The notes: a model not told the origin generated them from the sequence alone. A stretch of DNA of 64,000 nucleotides from Falsihalocynthiibacter arcticus (GCF_000812665.2 NZ_CP014327.1:2943501-3007500), one strand, 5' to 3'; shown: positions 9,041-18,981, counted from the first letter of the stretch. A program made the numbers and translations.

Positions 9041-10348
9041 TTAGCTTTTGCCAAAGACCCGTGCAAAGATCGTATCGACGTGTTTTGTGTGATAGCCGAG
9101 GTCGAATTTTTCCTCGATTGCTTCAACGCCAAGCGCTTTTACGACGGCGTCATCGGCGAGCAATTCGGTTTTGAAATCACAGCCCGTTTCCCAGACTTTC
9201 ATCGCGTTGCGTTGCACCATGCTGTAGGACTCTTCGCGCGACACGCCTGCTTGGGTGAGGGCGAGAAGCACGCGTTGGGACATCACGAGGCCGGGGAATT
9301 TGTTCATGTTGGCGAGCATATTCTCAGGGTAAACTAGGAGTTTGTCGATCACGCTTGTGAGACGCGCGAGAGCGAAATCAAGGGTGATTGTGGCGTCTGG
9401 GCCGATGTTGCGCTCGACCGAGGAGTGCGAAATATCGCGCTCGTGCCAGAGGGCGACGTTTTCCAAAGCGGGGATCACGGTCATGCGCACAAGACGCGCG
9501 AGGCCTGTGAGGTTTTCGGTGAGGATGGGGTTTTTCTTGTGCGGCATCGCCGAAGAACCCTTTTGGCCCATCGAGAAAAACTCAGCCGCTTCAAGCACTT
9601 CGGTGCGTTGCATGTGGCGGATTTCGGTCGAGATATTTTCAACCGTGGAGGAGACGACACCGAGGGCGGCGAAGAAAGCAGCGTGGCGGTCGCGCGGGAT
9701 GACTTGGGTGGAAATGGGCTCGGGCTCAAGGCCGAGTTGTGCGCAGACATATTCTTCAACGGCGGGATCGATATTGGCGAAGGTGCCAACCGCGCCGGAA
9801 ATCGCGCCTGTGGAGATTTCTTCGCGGGCGGTTTTGAGGCGGCGCAGGTTGCGGTCCATTTCGGCGTAGAAACGCGCGAAGGTGAGGCCCATGGTGGTTG
9901 GTTCCGCGTGGATGCCGTGGGAGCGGCCGATGCGAATGGTGTTTTTATGCTCAAGCGCGCGGCGTTTAAGAGCAGCCATCAGGCCCTTTGCGTCTTCAAT
10001 CAGGATGTCGGCAGCGCGTACGAGTTGGACGTTGAAACAGGTGTCCAAAACATCGGAGCTGGTCATGCCTTGGTGGACGAAACGGGCTTCTTCGGAACCA
10101 ACATGCTCGGCTAGGTGGGTGAGGAAGGCGATGACGTCATGTCTGGTTTCGGCTTCGATTTCATCAATCCGCGCCACGTCAAATTCAACGTCTTTGGCTT
10201 TCCAAACGGCATCGGCGTTCTCGCGCGGGATGACGCCAATATTGGCCATGGCTTCGCAGGCGTGGGCCTCGATTTCATACCAGATTTTGAATTTGGTTTC
10301 AGGGGACCAGATGGCAACCATTTCGGGGCGAGAATAACGAGGGATCAT
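9041..10348 (-). CDS. purB: Adenylosuccinate lyase
   Basis: Cytosolic enzyme that releases fumarate twice in purine synthesis, from SAICAR and from adenylosuccinate. The 435 residues belong to the fumarase/aspartase superfamily: TSSDVLDT near 96-103, SHGIHAEPTT near 143-152 and the flexible signature loop SSAMPHKKNP at 265-274. The N-terminus MIPRYSRPEM is typical of the short bacterial PurB. It is a single gene with its own terminator. Nothing unusual is seen. Confidence 0.96.
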   Translation of the reverse strand: MIPRYSRPEMVAIWSPETKFKIWYEIEAHACEAMANIGVIPRENADAVWKAKDVEFDVARIDEIEAETRHDVIAFLTHLAEHVGSEEARFVHQGMTSSDVLDTCFNVQLVRAADILIEDAKGLMAALKRRALEHKNTIRIGRSHGIHAEPTTMGLTFARFYAEMDRNLRRLKTAREEISTGAISGAVGTFANIDPAVEEYVCAQLGLEPEPISTQVIPRDRHAAFFAALGVVSSTVENISTEIRHMQRTEVLEAAEFFSMGQKGSSAMPHKKNPILTENLTGLARLVRMTVIPALENVALWHERDISHSSVERNIGPDATITLDFALARLTSVIDKLLVYPENMLANMNKFPGLVMSQRVLLALTQAGVSREESYSMVQRNAMKVWETGCDFKTELLADDAVVKALGVEAIEEKFDLGYHTKHVDTIFARVFGKS

Positions 10349-10453
10349 GGGGTAGCCTTTTTTAGGGAAACAGACATGGCAGAGGCGCGCGGCTTCTCAT
10401 AGACTGACGGGGCACAGGCGGCAAGGCCACGCGGCGTAAAGGGACGTGACAAA

Positions 10454-10885
10454 GTGAGTTTTTCACCAGATTTAATGGATTTTAGCGGCGAATGGGCGTT
10501 GGAACGCGAAATTCAGAGCGAAATTGCGGGGCAAGCGGGACGGTTTTCGGGGCGCGCGTGGTTTTGCGCGGCCGAGGGGGGCTTGGCCTATCGCGAGGTT
10601 GGGAAGCTGCATCTTGGGGCGGCGGTGCTTCAGGCGGAGCGGCGGTATTTTTGGCGCAAGGCGGCGGGCGAGATTGAGGTTTTGTTTGCCGATGGGCGTC
10701 CGTTTCACAGCTTTACCCCCGCCCAAACGGCGGCCACGCACTATTGCGATCCTGACGTGTATCAAGTGGCCTATGATTTCGCCGATTGGCCACGCTGGTC
10801 TTCGCGCTGGCGCGTTTCAGGGCCGCGCAAAGACTATGTGATGGTGAGCCGTTTCAGTCCAGTTTCTCGCCCAGAGCCGTCGTGA
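10454..10885 (+). CDS. DUF6314 family protein
   Basis: Protein of 143 residues resembling DUF6314, a lipocalin-like family of unknown function common in Rhodobacterales. Seen directly: an opening FSGEWALEREI, a run of short beta-strand-like segments, then FHSFTPAQTAATHYCDPDVY and a closing DYVMVSRF. The start is a GTG at 10454; an ATG at 10475 is an alternative. Its last 32 bases overlap the 3' end of the convergent hydrolase-OsmC gene. The family assignment is from memory of these motifs. Confidence 0.75.
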   Translation: MSFSPDLMDFSGEWALEREIQSEIAGQAGRFSGRAWFCAAEGGLAYREVGKLHLGAAVLQAERRYFWRKAAGEIEVLFADGRPFHSFTPAQTAATHYCDPDVYQVAYDFADWPRWSSRWRVSGPRKDYVMVSRFSPVSRPEPS

Positions 10886-12077
10886 TGTGGGATTTTTTCT
10901 CAAGGGTTTGATGCACGGGGCAGCGGTCGGCAATTTCCAGAAGGCGCGCACGTTGGGTCGCATCGAGGGAGCCTGTGAGGTGGATTTCGCGATGGAAACT
11001 ATCAATGTTTTGCGGCGTGGTTTGACAGGCGTCTTGGGCGTGGACCTTGTTATGGGTCACGTCGACCTGAACCGAGTCCAGCGGCCAGCCCTTGCGGCGG
11101 GCATACATGCGGATGGTCATTGAAGTGCAGGCGCCAAGGCCTGCGGCGAGGAAACCATAGGGCGACATGCCCTGATTTGTGCCGCCATAGGCGTGGGGTT
11201 CATCGGCCAATGCATGATGAAACGGGCCGGAGGTGACGTCTTGCAGGAAGCCCGTCGGATCGGCCTCCGAGACGCGCACAATCCCTTCGGGCGCGCCAAT
11301 CGGCGGGGCGGGGGGCGCGAGTCTGAGGTAGCGCGAGGCCCATGTGGCAATCACTTCGGCCACGTATTCGGCATCTTCGGGGCGGGTCAAAAGATGGTCG
11401 GCGCTATCTAGGGTTACAAAGCTTTTCGGGTGTTTGGCGGCGGTGAAAATATCGGCGGCGTTTTCGATGCTGACAATTTCATCACGCGGCGCATGCAGGA
11501 CCATGAGCGCGGCTTTGAGCTGGGCCAAATCGGGCAGGATGGAGGCGTTGGCGATGTCATCGATGAAGGTTTTGCCAATGGTAACCGGACGGCCACCAAG
11601 TTCGACTTGGGCGGAGCCTTGGGCGTTGATGGTCGCGAGATCATTGTCAAATAAATGCGCCACATGCGACGGATCGGCGGGGGCGCCGATGGTGGCCACG
11701 GCTTTGATGTTGGGTAAGGAGAGCGCCGCGCGCAGAACCGCCGCGCCACCCAAAGAGTGGCCGATGAGGAGGGATGCGGGGGAGCCGATACTCTCAAGAT
11801 GGGCCGCAGCAGCCAAGAGATCTTGGGCGTTGCTGGTGAAGTTTGTATTGCCAAATTCACCGTCGGAATGTCCCAAGCCCGTGAAATCAAAACGCAAAAC
11901 GGCAATGCCCATTGAGGCAAGGCGCGCAGAAATCCGACGGGCGGCAGGGATGTCTTTGCCACAGGTGAAACAATGCGCGAAAATCGCGGTCGCCAAATGC
12001 GGCCCGTCGGGTCGATCAAAACGGGCGGCGAGCTTGTGGCCATCATGGCCGACAAAGGTGAGTTTTTGGGGGGGCAT
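10854..12077 (-). CDS. Alpha/beta hydrolase-OsmC fusion protein
   Basis: Two enzymes in one chain of 407 residues. Residues 1-250 are an alpha/beta hydrolase with the nucleophile elbow GHSLGG (Ser108) and RFDFTGLGHS upstream. Residues about 265-407 are an OsmC-like peroxidase domain with its two redox cysteines, Cys317 (GLGACTSMT) and Cys386 (ADRCPVHQ). OsmC proteins reduce organic hydroperoxides using a thiol donor. This fusion is recurrent in proteobacteria; the substrate of the hydrolase half is unknown. No operon partner is evident. Confidence 0.9.
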   Translation of the reverse strand: MPPQKLTFVGHDGHKLAARFDRPDGPHLATAIFAHCFTCGKDIPAARRISARLASMGIAVLRFDFTGLGHSDGEFGNTNFTSNAQDLLAAAAHLESIGSPASLLIGHSLGGAAVLRAALSLPNIKAVATIGAPADPSHVAHLFDNDLATINAQGSAQVELGGRPVTIGKTFIDDIANASILPDLAQLKAALMVLHAPRDEIVSIENAADIFTAAKHPKSFVTLDSADHLLTRPEDAEYVAEVIATWASRYLRLAPPAPPIGAPEGIVRVSEADPTGFLQDVTSGPFHHALADEPHAYGGTNQGMSPYGFLAAGLGACTSMTIRMYARRKGWPLDSVQVDVTHNKVHAQDACQTTPQNIDSFHREIHLTGSLDATQRARLLEIADRCPVHQTLEKKSHITTALGEKLD

Positions 12078-12228
12078 TGGACTTCCTTGTTGCAGGATTT
12101 GAGAATGGGGTGCGGGGGCGATTTGGGCAAGGGGGACGGGGGCACCTCACGCATTGGTGAGGCGGCGGAGGAGAATGTGAGGTCGAAATTGGGCTGGTGT
12201 TCGGGGCGGGGTCGCCTAAACTTGCGTT

Positions 12229-13023
12229 ATGATTGAGATCTTGAATACGTTCCTTCCGCCTGAGCAGGTCACGCGTGCCTGTGCGCCGCGTATGCCCGGA
12301 ATTGCGCCGCTTGATTTTGCGGATTGGCTTCAGATTTCGGAGGTTTACGGGCCGCAGATGGCGTTGCGGAGGGAGTTGCTGGCGCAGAGGTCGACGGATG
12401 TTTTGGTGGAAGCGTCGCCCGTGTTGGGAAGCGAATTGCTGGATTTTGTTTTGGCACAACTTGCGGCGCGTCCGGATTTTGAGGTGACGGCGGAGGCGGT
12501 GATTTGTGCGGATGGGGTGCAGGTTGCGGTGGATCGCGCCGCGCCTTTGGCGACGCTGGCGCAGATCGTGCAGGAGGATTTTTGCATTCTTGTGCCGCAG
12601 GATGGAGAGTATGTGTTGCGGGCGGCGGTGCTGTGTTTTCCCGCGAGTTGGACCTTGAGAGAAAAAATGGGGCGGCCGCTTTTGGGCATTCATGCGCCTG
12701 TGGACACTTATATGCCCGACCTTGCTAAACGGGTGCAGCGCCTGCTTGAGGCCATCCGTCCCGAGGCGCCGTTGTGGCGGGCGAACGCGTTGTTTTATGA
12801 CGCAGCGGAGTTGTTTCATCCACGCACAGAGGCCGCGCCGCGCGAAATCCATGGGGAGCACGAGCCCTATTTACGCAGCGAGCGCCAGAGCCTTCTGCGG
12901 CTGCCGAGCTCCGGCGCGGTGGTGTTTTCGATCCACACATATTTGCTACGCCGCGCCGCCCTCACACCCGCGCAATCAGAGGCGTTCGAACAACGAAAAA
13001 GGGCGCCCGAAGACGCCCTTTAA
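12229..13023 (+). CDS. Heme-dependent oxidative N-demethylase-like (DUF3445)
   Basis: Protein of 264 residues of the DUF3445 family, whose characterised members (HODM) contain a PAS-like heme domain and take part in oxidative demethylation of methylamines. Family marks seen: LDFADWLQIS near the N-terminus, CFPASWTLREKMGRPLLGIH in the middle and RSERQSLLRLPSSGAVVFSIHTY near the end. Other subunits of the HODM complex are not nearby, so the substrate is open. The last 24 bases of the coding region form the stem-loop that also ends the convergent glnA transcript. Confidence 0.85.
   Translation: MIEILNTFLPPEQVTRACAPRMPGIAPLDFADWLQISEVYGPQMALRRELLAQRSTDVLVEASPVLGSELLDFVLAQLAARPDFEVTAEAVICADGVQVAVDRAAPLATLAQIVQEDFCILVPQDGEYVLRAAVLCFPASWTLREKMGRPLLGIHAPVDTYMPDLAKRVQRLLEAIRPEAPLWRANALFYDAAELFHPRTEAAPREIHGEHEPYLRSERQSLLRLPSSGAVVFSIHTYLLRRAALTPAQSEAFEQRKRAPEDAL
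12998..13021 (-). terminator. glnA terminator inside a neighbouring coding end
   Basis: AAAGGGCG (12998-13005) pairs with CGCCCTTT (13014-13021), with an eight-base loop. On the minus strand the stem runs into a T-tract, so it fits as the glnA terminator. It lies wholly within the last codons of the DUF3445 gene. Confidence 0.8.
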
Positions 13024-13043
13024 GATATTGAAACTGTTATAAA

Positions 13044-14450
13044 TTAGCAGCTGTAGTACATTGCGAATTCAACAGGGTGTGGTGTGTGCTCGTAGGTGTA
13101 AACTTCTTCCCACTTGAGTTCCATGTAGCCTTCGATTTGGTCTTTTGTGAACACGTCGCCTTTGAGGAGGAAGTCGTGATCTGCTGCCAACTCGTCAAGG
13201 GCCTCACGCAAGGACGCACAAACCGTTGGGATGCCAGAAAGCTCTTCTGGTGGCAGGTCATAGAGGTTTTTGTCGGACGCCGCGCCGGGATCGATTTTGT
13301 TGAGGATGCCGTCAAGGCCAGCCATCAACAAAGCCGCAAAGCAAAGGTAGGGGTTTGCCGCGGGGTCAGGGAAGCGCGCTTCAACGCGTTTTGCTTTGGG
13401 GGATTCAGCGAACGGGATACGTACGCAACCAGAGCGGTTAGAGGCGGAGTAAGCGCGCAGAACGGGAGCTTCAAAACCAGGGATCAAACGCTTGTATGAG
13501 TTTGTCGATGGGTTTGTGAAGGCGTTCAAAGCCTTGGCGTGCTTGAGGATACCACCGATGAAGTACAGAGCTTCTTGGGAGAGATCCGCGTATTTGTCGC
13601 CAGCAAAGAGCGGCTTGCCGTCTTTCCAGATCGACATGTTTACGTGCATACCAGAGCCGTTGTCGCCATAGATTGGTTTTGGCATGAAGGTCGCGGATTT
13701 GCCGTAGGCATGGGCCACGTTGTGCACGATGTATTTGTATTTCTGCTGGTTGTCCGCTTGCTCTGTGAGCGTGCCGAAAATCATACCAAGCTCGTGCTGA
13801 CAGGAGGCAACCTCGTGGTGGTGCTTGTCAACTTTCATGCCCATGCGCTTCATTGTGGAGAGCATTTCGGAACGAATGTCTTGAGCATCGTCGATTGGGT
13901 TTACAGGGAAGTAACCGCCTTTGAGACCAGGACGGTGGCCCATATTGCCCATTTCGACTTCGGCGTCTGTATTCCAAGAGGCGTCAAGCGCGTCAACTTC
14001 GTAAGACACTTTGTTAATCGCAGTCGAGAAACGCACGTTGTCAAAGAGGAAGAATTCAGCTTCTGGGCCGAAATAGGACGTGTCTCCAACACCGGAGGAG
14101 ATGAGGTAAGCTTCGGCTTTTTCCGCTGTGCCGCGGGGGTCACGGGAATAAGCTTCGCCTGTATCTGGCTCAACAACGGAGCAGTGAATGCAGAGAGTTT
14201 TTTCCGCATAGAAAGGGTCCATATAGACAGAGTTTGTGTCTGGGATCAATTTCATGTCGGATTCGTTGATCGCTTTCCATCCAGCGATGGAGGAGCCGTC
14301 AAACATGAACCCGTCTTCGAGGAAATCCTCGTCAACTTGGTCAGCGATGACTGTTACGTGTTGCAATTTACCACGTGGGTCTGTGAAGCGAATGTCCACA
14401 TATTCAACGTTTTCGTCTGCGATAAGTTTGAGAACGGCAGCTTTGCTCAT
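13044..14450 (-). CDS. glnA: Glutamine synthetase type I
   Basis: Makes glutamine from glutamate, ammonia and ATP; the central enzyme of nitrogen assimilation, active as a dodecamer. The 468 residues fit GSI-beta: the beta-grasp start ([13 protein letters not shown]), DGSSIAGW, the ATP-site region [14 protein letters not shown] and [17 protein letters not shown]. The NLYDLPPEE motif carries the tyrosine that is adenylylated by GlnE in this class. It lies 58 bases downstream of glnB on the same strand, the usual glnBA arrangement in alphaproteobacteria. Confidence 0.97.
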   Translation of the reverse strand: MSKAAVLKLIADENVEYVDIRFTDPRGKLQHVTVIADQVDEDFLEDGFMFDGSSIAGWKAINESDMKLIPDTNSVYMDPFYAEKTLCIHCSVVEPDTGEAYSRDPRGTAEKAEAYLISSGVGDTSYFGPEAEFFLFDNVRFSTAINKVSYEVDALDASWNTDAEVEMGNMGHRPGLKGGYFPVNPIDDAQDIRSEMLSTMKRMGMKVDKHHHEVASCQHELGMIFGTLTEQADNQQKYKYIVHNVAHAYGKSATFMPKPIYGDNGSGMHVNMSIWKDGKPLFAGDKYADLSQEALYFIGGILKHAKALNAFTNPSTNSYKRLIPGFEAPVLRAYSASNRSGCVRIPFAESPKAKRVEARFPDPAANPYLCFAALLMAGLDGILNKIDPGAASDKNLYDLPPEELSGIPTVCASLREALDELAADHDFLLKGDVFTKDQIEGYMELKWEEVYTYEHTPHPVEFAMYYSC

Positions 14451-14508
14451 CTGGATCTCTTCCCTCTATTTTGTGTTAGATTAGAACCGCTTGCGCGGCG
14501 TTGTTAAT

Positions 14509-14907
<399 letters not shown>

Positions 14908-15093
14908 CTAATCGGGGAACAATTGGCTATGCTGACGCATCCACGGTGGGGGTGGGGAATTTGAGGTAGAAGTTCGTTAATTGTGCGATTTGCCCGAAAA
15001 TGCGGCAGTGTGAAAACTTTTAACGCAACGTGGACCCAGCGTTTTCGCAATGGAGGCTTTGGCGTCCTCAGGAACAGGTTTGAATGTGGAACT

Positions 15094-16614
15094 ATGACGG
15101 ACCTTATAACAGCGGCGCAAATGCGCGGTATTGAACTGGCTGCGATCACGTCGGGTGTGGTCACAGGGCTTGAGTTGATGGAGCGGGCAGGGCGCGGCGT
15201 GGTGGCGGCTATATTCGAGGAATGGCCAGAATTTGCGCAGTCCGGCGGGCGCGCAGTTGTGCTCTGTGGGCCGGGAAATAATGGCGGCGACGGCTTTGTG
15301 ATTGCGCGTTTGCTGCGGGAGTGGGGCTGGGAGGTGGAAGTTTGTTTGTGGGGCGATCCTGCGCGGCTTCCGCCCGACGCCAAGGCGAACTATGAGCGTT
15401 GGTGTACATTTGGCGCGGTGCATCCATTGGGGGAGCCGGTATTTGAGGCGGCAGAGTTGGTGGTGGATGCCCTGTTTGGCACGGGACTTACGCGGAAGTT
15501 AGAAGGGCTTGAGAAAACGGCATTGGCCCTGAAGGGCAAAAGTGCCGCCGGATTTCCTAAGGTTGTTGCGGTGGATGTACCAAGCGGATTGAGCGCGGAT
15601 AGTGGCCGGTATGTGGGGGAAACTGACGTTGACGCATGCATTTCTGCGGATCTGACGGTGAGTTTTCATCGGGCCAAAACGGGGCATTACTTGGCGGATG
15701 GCCCAGCGGCTTGCGGGCGGTTGGTGATAGAGGATATCGGGTTGGACGCTTTTTGCGTGCCGGAAGAGGCCGTGTGTTTGGCAGGCCCGAATGTGGAAAG
15801 GCTCCAAAAACGAGGCGACGCGCATAAGTTTTCGCATGGGCATGCGTTTGTGCTGTGTGGGGGTGTCGGCCACGGCGGCGCGGCGCGGCTGGCGGCGCGC
15901 GGGGCTTTGCGGATTGGCGCAGGGTTGGTGACGCTTGGGTGCCCTCCGGCGGCGATTCTGGAAAACGCCTGCCAGCTTAATGCGGTGATGCTGGCGCGGG
16001 TTGCGGATGGGGCGGGGTTGACGGAAATCCTTGAAGATAGCCGGATCAACGCGCTTTGTGTGGGGCCGGGGCTCGGGAGCCGCGCCGAAACGCGGGGTCT
16101 GGTTCGGGCGGTGCTTTTGGCGCGGCGCGCGAGCGTGGTGGATGCCGATGGCTTGTCGGCGTTTGCAACGGCCCCTGCGGATTTGTTTGAGGTGTTGCAT
16201 GAGGCATGTGTTTTGACGCCCCATGCGGGCGAATTTGCACGGTTATTTCCGGATATCGCAGAGCATTTGTCGGCAGGATGTACCAAGGTTGATGCTGTGC
16301 GAGAGGCTGCTGCACGAGCGGGAAGTGTGGTTTTGTTGAAAGGGGCGGATACGGTAATTGCGACCCCAGAGGGGCGGGCTTGTATTAACGCCGCCGCCTA
16401 TGAATGCGCGGCGCCGTGGTTGGCAACGGCGGGGGCGGGGGATGTTTTGGCGGGGTTTATCACGGGGCTTCTGGCGCGCGGATTTGCGCCCTATGAGGCG
16501 GCGCAGACGGCAGCTTGGCTGCATGTGGACTGCGCCCGCACTTTTGGAGCGGGGTTGATTTCCGAGGACTTGCCGGAGGTTTTACCGAGCGTTCTTAGGC
16601 GCTTACACGGATAG
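15094..16614 (+). CDS. nnr: Bifunctional NAD(P)HX epimerase/dehydratase
   Basis: Repairs hydrated NADH and NADPH. The N-terminal half (about 1-215) is the epimerase, with ELMERAGRG and the loop GPGNNGGDGFVIARLL; the C-terminal half (about 225-506) is the ADP/ATP-dependent dehydratase, with GPGLGSRAET, LTPHAGEFARLFPD and the nucleotide motif TAGAGDVLAGFITGLLA. The ATG at 15094 gives MTDLITAAQMRGIE, the usual start; an upstream extension to 14983 is open but implausible. The 3' end overlaps the convergent Hint gene by 20 bases. Confidence 0.95.
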   Translation: MTDLITAAQMRGIELAAITSGVVTGLELMERAGRGVVAAIFEEWPEFAQSGGRAVVLCGPGNNGGDGFVIARLLREWGWEVEVCLWGDPARLPPDAKANYERWCTFGAVHPLGEPVFEAAELVVDALFGTGLTRKLEGLEKTALALKGKSAAGFPKVVAVDVPSGLSADSGRYVGETDVDACISADLTVSFHRAKTGHYLADGPAACGRLVIEDIGLDAFCVPEEAVCLAGPNVERLQKRGDAHKFSHGHAFVLCGGVGHGGAARLAARGALRIGAGLVTLGCPPAAILENACQLNAVMLARVADGAGLTEILEDSRINALCVGPGLGSRAETRGLVRAVLLARRASVVDADGLSAFATAPADLFEVLHEACVLTPHAGEFARLFPDIAEHLSAGCTKVDAVREAAARAGSVVLLKGADTVIATPEGRACINAAAYECAAPWLATAGAGDVLAGFITGLLARGFAPYEAAQTAAWLHVDCARTFGAGLISEDLPEVLPSVLRRLHG

Positions 16615-17122
16615 GCGGCGCGCTAGCGACTTCGAGACCGTCCACATAGAGAATATGCGGCGTTTCAAACTCAAGTGCATAGAATACAGTCTCTGTGGAG
16701 GTTTCGCGTGCAATGAAGTGACCGTCCGCAAGGCGGCTTACGGGGACCAAAGCTTCGGCCTCGCCAAACATCGCTTTTGCCCGCCAGTCGCGCAGTAGAA
16801 TGCGTTGCCCTTCGGCGACCAGAAGTTCGCTTGCGGGACGATCATGCCCCAAGACGCTGGCGCGAATGCGGTAGGCCGAGTCGGAGCGGGTGGTGGTGAC
16901 GGCTTTGAGCTGCGCCATGCCGATATCGCGCGTGATAATGCGGTCCCCCGCGCGCAGATGCTCGACCAGCATTTCGCCCTTCAGCGTCAGGACAATACTT
17001 CCCGTCGCAAAGCCGGACGGCAAAGTTGGCCCAGTGTCTTCAATTTTCCGCGCAAGATTCATCACAAGGCACGCCTGGGGAGCGTTCCTTGTTTGCGCGC
17101 GTCGGACCGTTTTCGGTTTCAT
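16595..17122 (-). CDS. Hint domain-containing protein
   Basis: Protein of 175 residues whose core (about 37-165) is a Hint-type fold of the kind found at the C-terminus of many Roseobacter RTX proteins: GFATGSIVLTLKGEMLVEHLRAGDRIITRD, with the position of the usual catalytic Cys occupied by a different residue, then RILLRDWRAKAMFGEAEALVPV and a final HILYVDGLEVAS. Without the Cys it may not splice or self-cleave. It is free-standing here. A related Hint segment occurs at 22,557-23,205. Confidence 0.75.
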   Translation of the reverse strand: MKPKTVRRAQTRNAPQACLVMNLARKIEDTGPTLPSGFATGSIVLTLKGEMLVEHLRAGDRIITRDIGMAQLKAVTTTRSDSAYRIRASVLGHDRPASELLVAEGQRILLRDWRAKAMFGEAEALVPVSRLADGHFIARETSTETVFYALEFETPHILYVDGLEVASAPPIRVSA

Positions 17123-17362
17123 AGACGTGCTCTCTTTTAACCTGCCTCAAGGTTTTCCCTCAACCTAGGGCACAAAGGGGAAGACTGAGGTTTTTTTGGC
17201 GGAAATTCGTTAATATTTGATTGATGTTGCCCTGAAGACTCGCATTGGGGGCAGCCTTTTTGGCGGGACGGCGAAAAAACTTTAATATTGGCGCATTTTC
17301 CACTCGCATAGGGGAAACCTCTAGGCTAGAAGGACGCGAATGGTGGCCTCGGTCCCATGAGT

Positions 17363-17446
17363 GCGGGTGTGGCGGAATGGTAGACGCACCAGATTTAGGT
17401 TCTGGCGCCGCGAGGCGTGGAGGTTCGAGTCCTCTCACCCGCACCA
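17363..17446 (+). tRNA. tRNA-Leu(UAG)
   Basis: A full cloverleaf can be drawn: acceptor GCGGGTG with CACCCGC, discriminator A and encoded CCA; anticodon stem CCAGA/TCTGG around the loop TTTAGGT (anticodon TAG); a long variable arm as expected for leucine tRNA; T-arm GAGGTTCGAGTCCTC. Its 3' end is the attachment site of the element that follows. Confidence 0.96.
17433..17446 (+). repeat. attL: 14-bp direct repeat in tRNA-Leu 3' end
   Basis: TCTCACCCGCACCA, the last 14 bases of the tRNA gene, recurs exactly at 29,028-29,041 in the same direction. Similarity continues weakly beyond the core (TAT.TTC). With the integrase gene 150 bases away this is the tRNA-side attachment site. Confidence 0.8.
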
Positions 17447-17457
17447 CTATTTTCCCC

Positions 17458-17496
17458 TTATACAGTGATATCCCTTATTTATATAAGGTTATACAG
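17458..17496. promoter_or_regulatory. Direct repeats flanking a palindrome before int
   Basis: TTATACAG occurs at 17,458-17,465 and again at 17,489-17,496, with the palindrome CCTTAT-TTAT-ATAAGG (17,473-17,488) between. Such paired short repeats next to attL may be arm-type integrase sites or an int operator; this is inference from position. Confidence 0.35.
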
Positions 17497-17597
17497 GGGT
17501 TTATGATGAACGCTTCGTACTGATTTGCGCTAAAATCCATTAAAATTGACATGTTACTACGAACGAATTACGAATTTTCCGAGTGGGGGAGTTCAAA

Positions 17598-18572
17598 ATG
17601 GCGTCTATTAAAAAGCTGCAAACTGGCAAATGGCAGGCGCAAGTCGCCATGCAAGGTATACGAAAATCAAAGTCATTTGAGAAGCGGGTTGATGCCAAAG
17701 ACTGGGCCGCGCGCCAAGAGTTCTTGATTCGAGAAGGAGAGGTTTCGGGATCGACTGAGACCATGCGCGATGCGTTGCTGCGCTATGCGCGGGAAGTCTC
17801 GCCGTCAAAGCGGGGTGCGAAGTGGGAGCAGCTGCGTCTGGAAAAGATTGCCAGAGGATCCTTGGGGGATGTTGTCCTGCGCGATGTTCAACCGATCGAC
17901 ATTGCGAATTGGCGCGACATGCGATTGCGCGAAGTGGCGGCCGGCACCGTAAATCGGGAAATGACCCTCTTGTCGGGCGTGTTTAGCATTGCGCGTAAGG
18001 AATGGGGGATCATCAAAGTTAACCCCATGACGGACGTGCGGAAACCTACCAAGCCCAACCCCAGGGACCGACGGATTTCCGACGAAGAAATTGCGTTGTT
18101 GATTGAAAATGGTGGTGGCGATTTGGGCGTGCAGATCGGTCGGGCGATCCATGCATTTCAATTTGCGATCGAGACCGGCATGCGCGCCGGAGAAATTGTC
18201 GGGCTGGTTTGGGATGATGTGAATTTTGAGACGCGGGTTGCCAAGTTGGAAATGACCAAGAATGGCACGGGGCGGTCTGTGCCTCTCTCAACTGCGGCTG
18301 TGGCGCTTCTGAAAGCGCTTCCCGTTGGAGAGACGGGTGGGGCGTGTTTTGCCGTGAAGAGTGCCAATCTGGACGTTCTGTTTCGGCGCGTGCGCGATCG
18401 GGCAGGGATCAAGAACCTGACGTTTCACGATAGCCGGCACGAAGCCATCACGCGGATGGCTTCGAAGCTCGATGTGTTGAGCCTAGCGCGGGTTGTGGGA
18501 CATAAAGATATTCGGATGCTGCAGATTTATTATAACGAAACTGCGGAGCAATTGGCGCAGCGATTGGGGTAG
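17598..18572 (+). CDS. int: Tyrosine site-specific integrase
   Basis: Phage-type recombinase of 324 residues that would integrate and excise the element at tRNA-Leu. The N-terminal arm-binding region (about 1-50) is followed by a SAM-like core-binding domain (about 55-145) and a catalytic domain with Arg196 (TGMRAGE), His277 and Arg280 (TFHDSRHE), His302 (VVGHKD) and Tyr311 or 312. All catalytic residues are present. The start is set at 17,598 by GGGGGAG six bases upstream. It lies 151 bases after the tRNA and reads into the element. Confidence 0.93.
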   Translation: MASIKKLQTGKWQAQVAMQGIRKSKSFEKRVDAKDWAARQEFLIREGEVSGSTETMRDALLRYAREVSPSKRGAKWEQLRLEKIARGSLGDVVLRDVQPIDIANWRDMRLREVAAGTVNREMTLLSGVFSIARKEWGIIKVNPMTDVRKPTKPNPRDRRISDEEIALLIENGGGDLGVQIGRAIHAFQFAIETGMRAGEIVGLVWDDVNFETRVAKLEMTKNGTGRSVPLSTAAVALLKALPVGETGGACFAVKSANLDVLFRRVRDRAGIKNLTFHDSRHEAITRMASKLDVLSLARVVGHKDIRMLQIYYNETAEQLAQRLG

Positions 18573-18687
18573 GGCTGCCGTTCGAAGCAGTCAGAAACGA
18601 TGTCTACTGAGCGGACTAAATAGGCTTTCGCTGCGCTTGCGCAAATGGCTGATTTTGGCAATCGTTCAGAAACGTTGGTTACTCTAC

Positions 18688-18981
18688 ATGGAAACGAACA
18701 GAGAAAAGAGTGAAATGAGAAAAGACATCGAAACGGTACGCCCTTTGCCTCAGTCTGTGATGCGACAACCTGATGGGGGCGGTTCCGAAGTGGACGACGA
18801 TAAGTCGCAAATAGAGCTAGTACTGATTGGCGGGAAAGCCCATTGCAGTGGATATCTGTCTAAAGCAGAATTTACTGCTCTGATTAACAAGAATGAATTC
18901 AAAGCAATCGCGTTTCAAAAGATAGGCTGGCACAAAGGAGACTATCACTCAAGTTGGGTACCGTATCGTATTGGCGAATGA
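18688..18981 (+). CDS. Small hypothetical protein
   Basis: Open frame of 97 residues, not recognised. The first half is charged (METNREKSEMRKDIETV); the second has a compact ELVLIGGKAHCSGYLSKAEFTALIN stretch that could fold. A second ATG at 18,715 with a purine-rich leader is possible as start. It lies between the integrase and the lysozyme remnant and overlaps the latter by 11 bases. It may be a phage accessory gene; the coding status is only moderately supported. Confidence 0.45.
   Translation: METNREKSEMRKDIETVRPLPQSVMRQPDGGGSEVDDDKSQIELVLIGGKAHCSGYLSKAEFTALINKNEFKAIAFQKIGWHKGDYHSSWVPYRIGE

Noticed and set aside
13539-14507. 322-codon plus-strand frame across glnA
   Set aside because: Shadow of glnA on the opposite strand.
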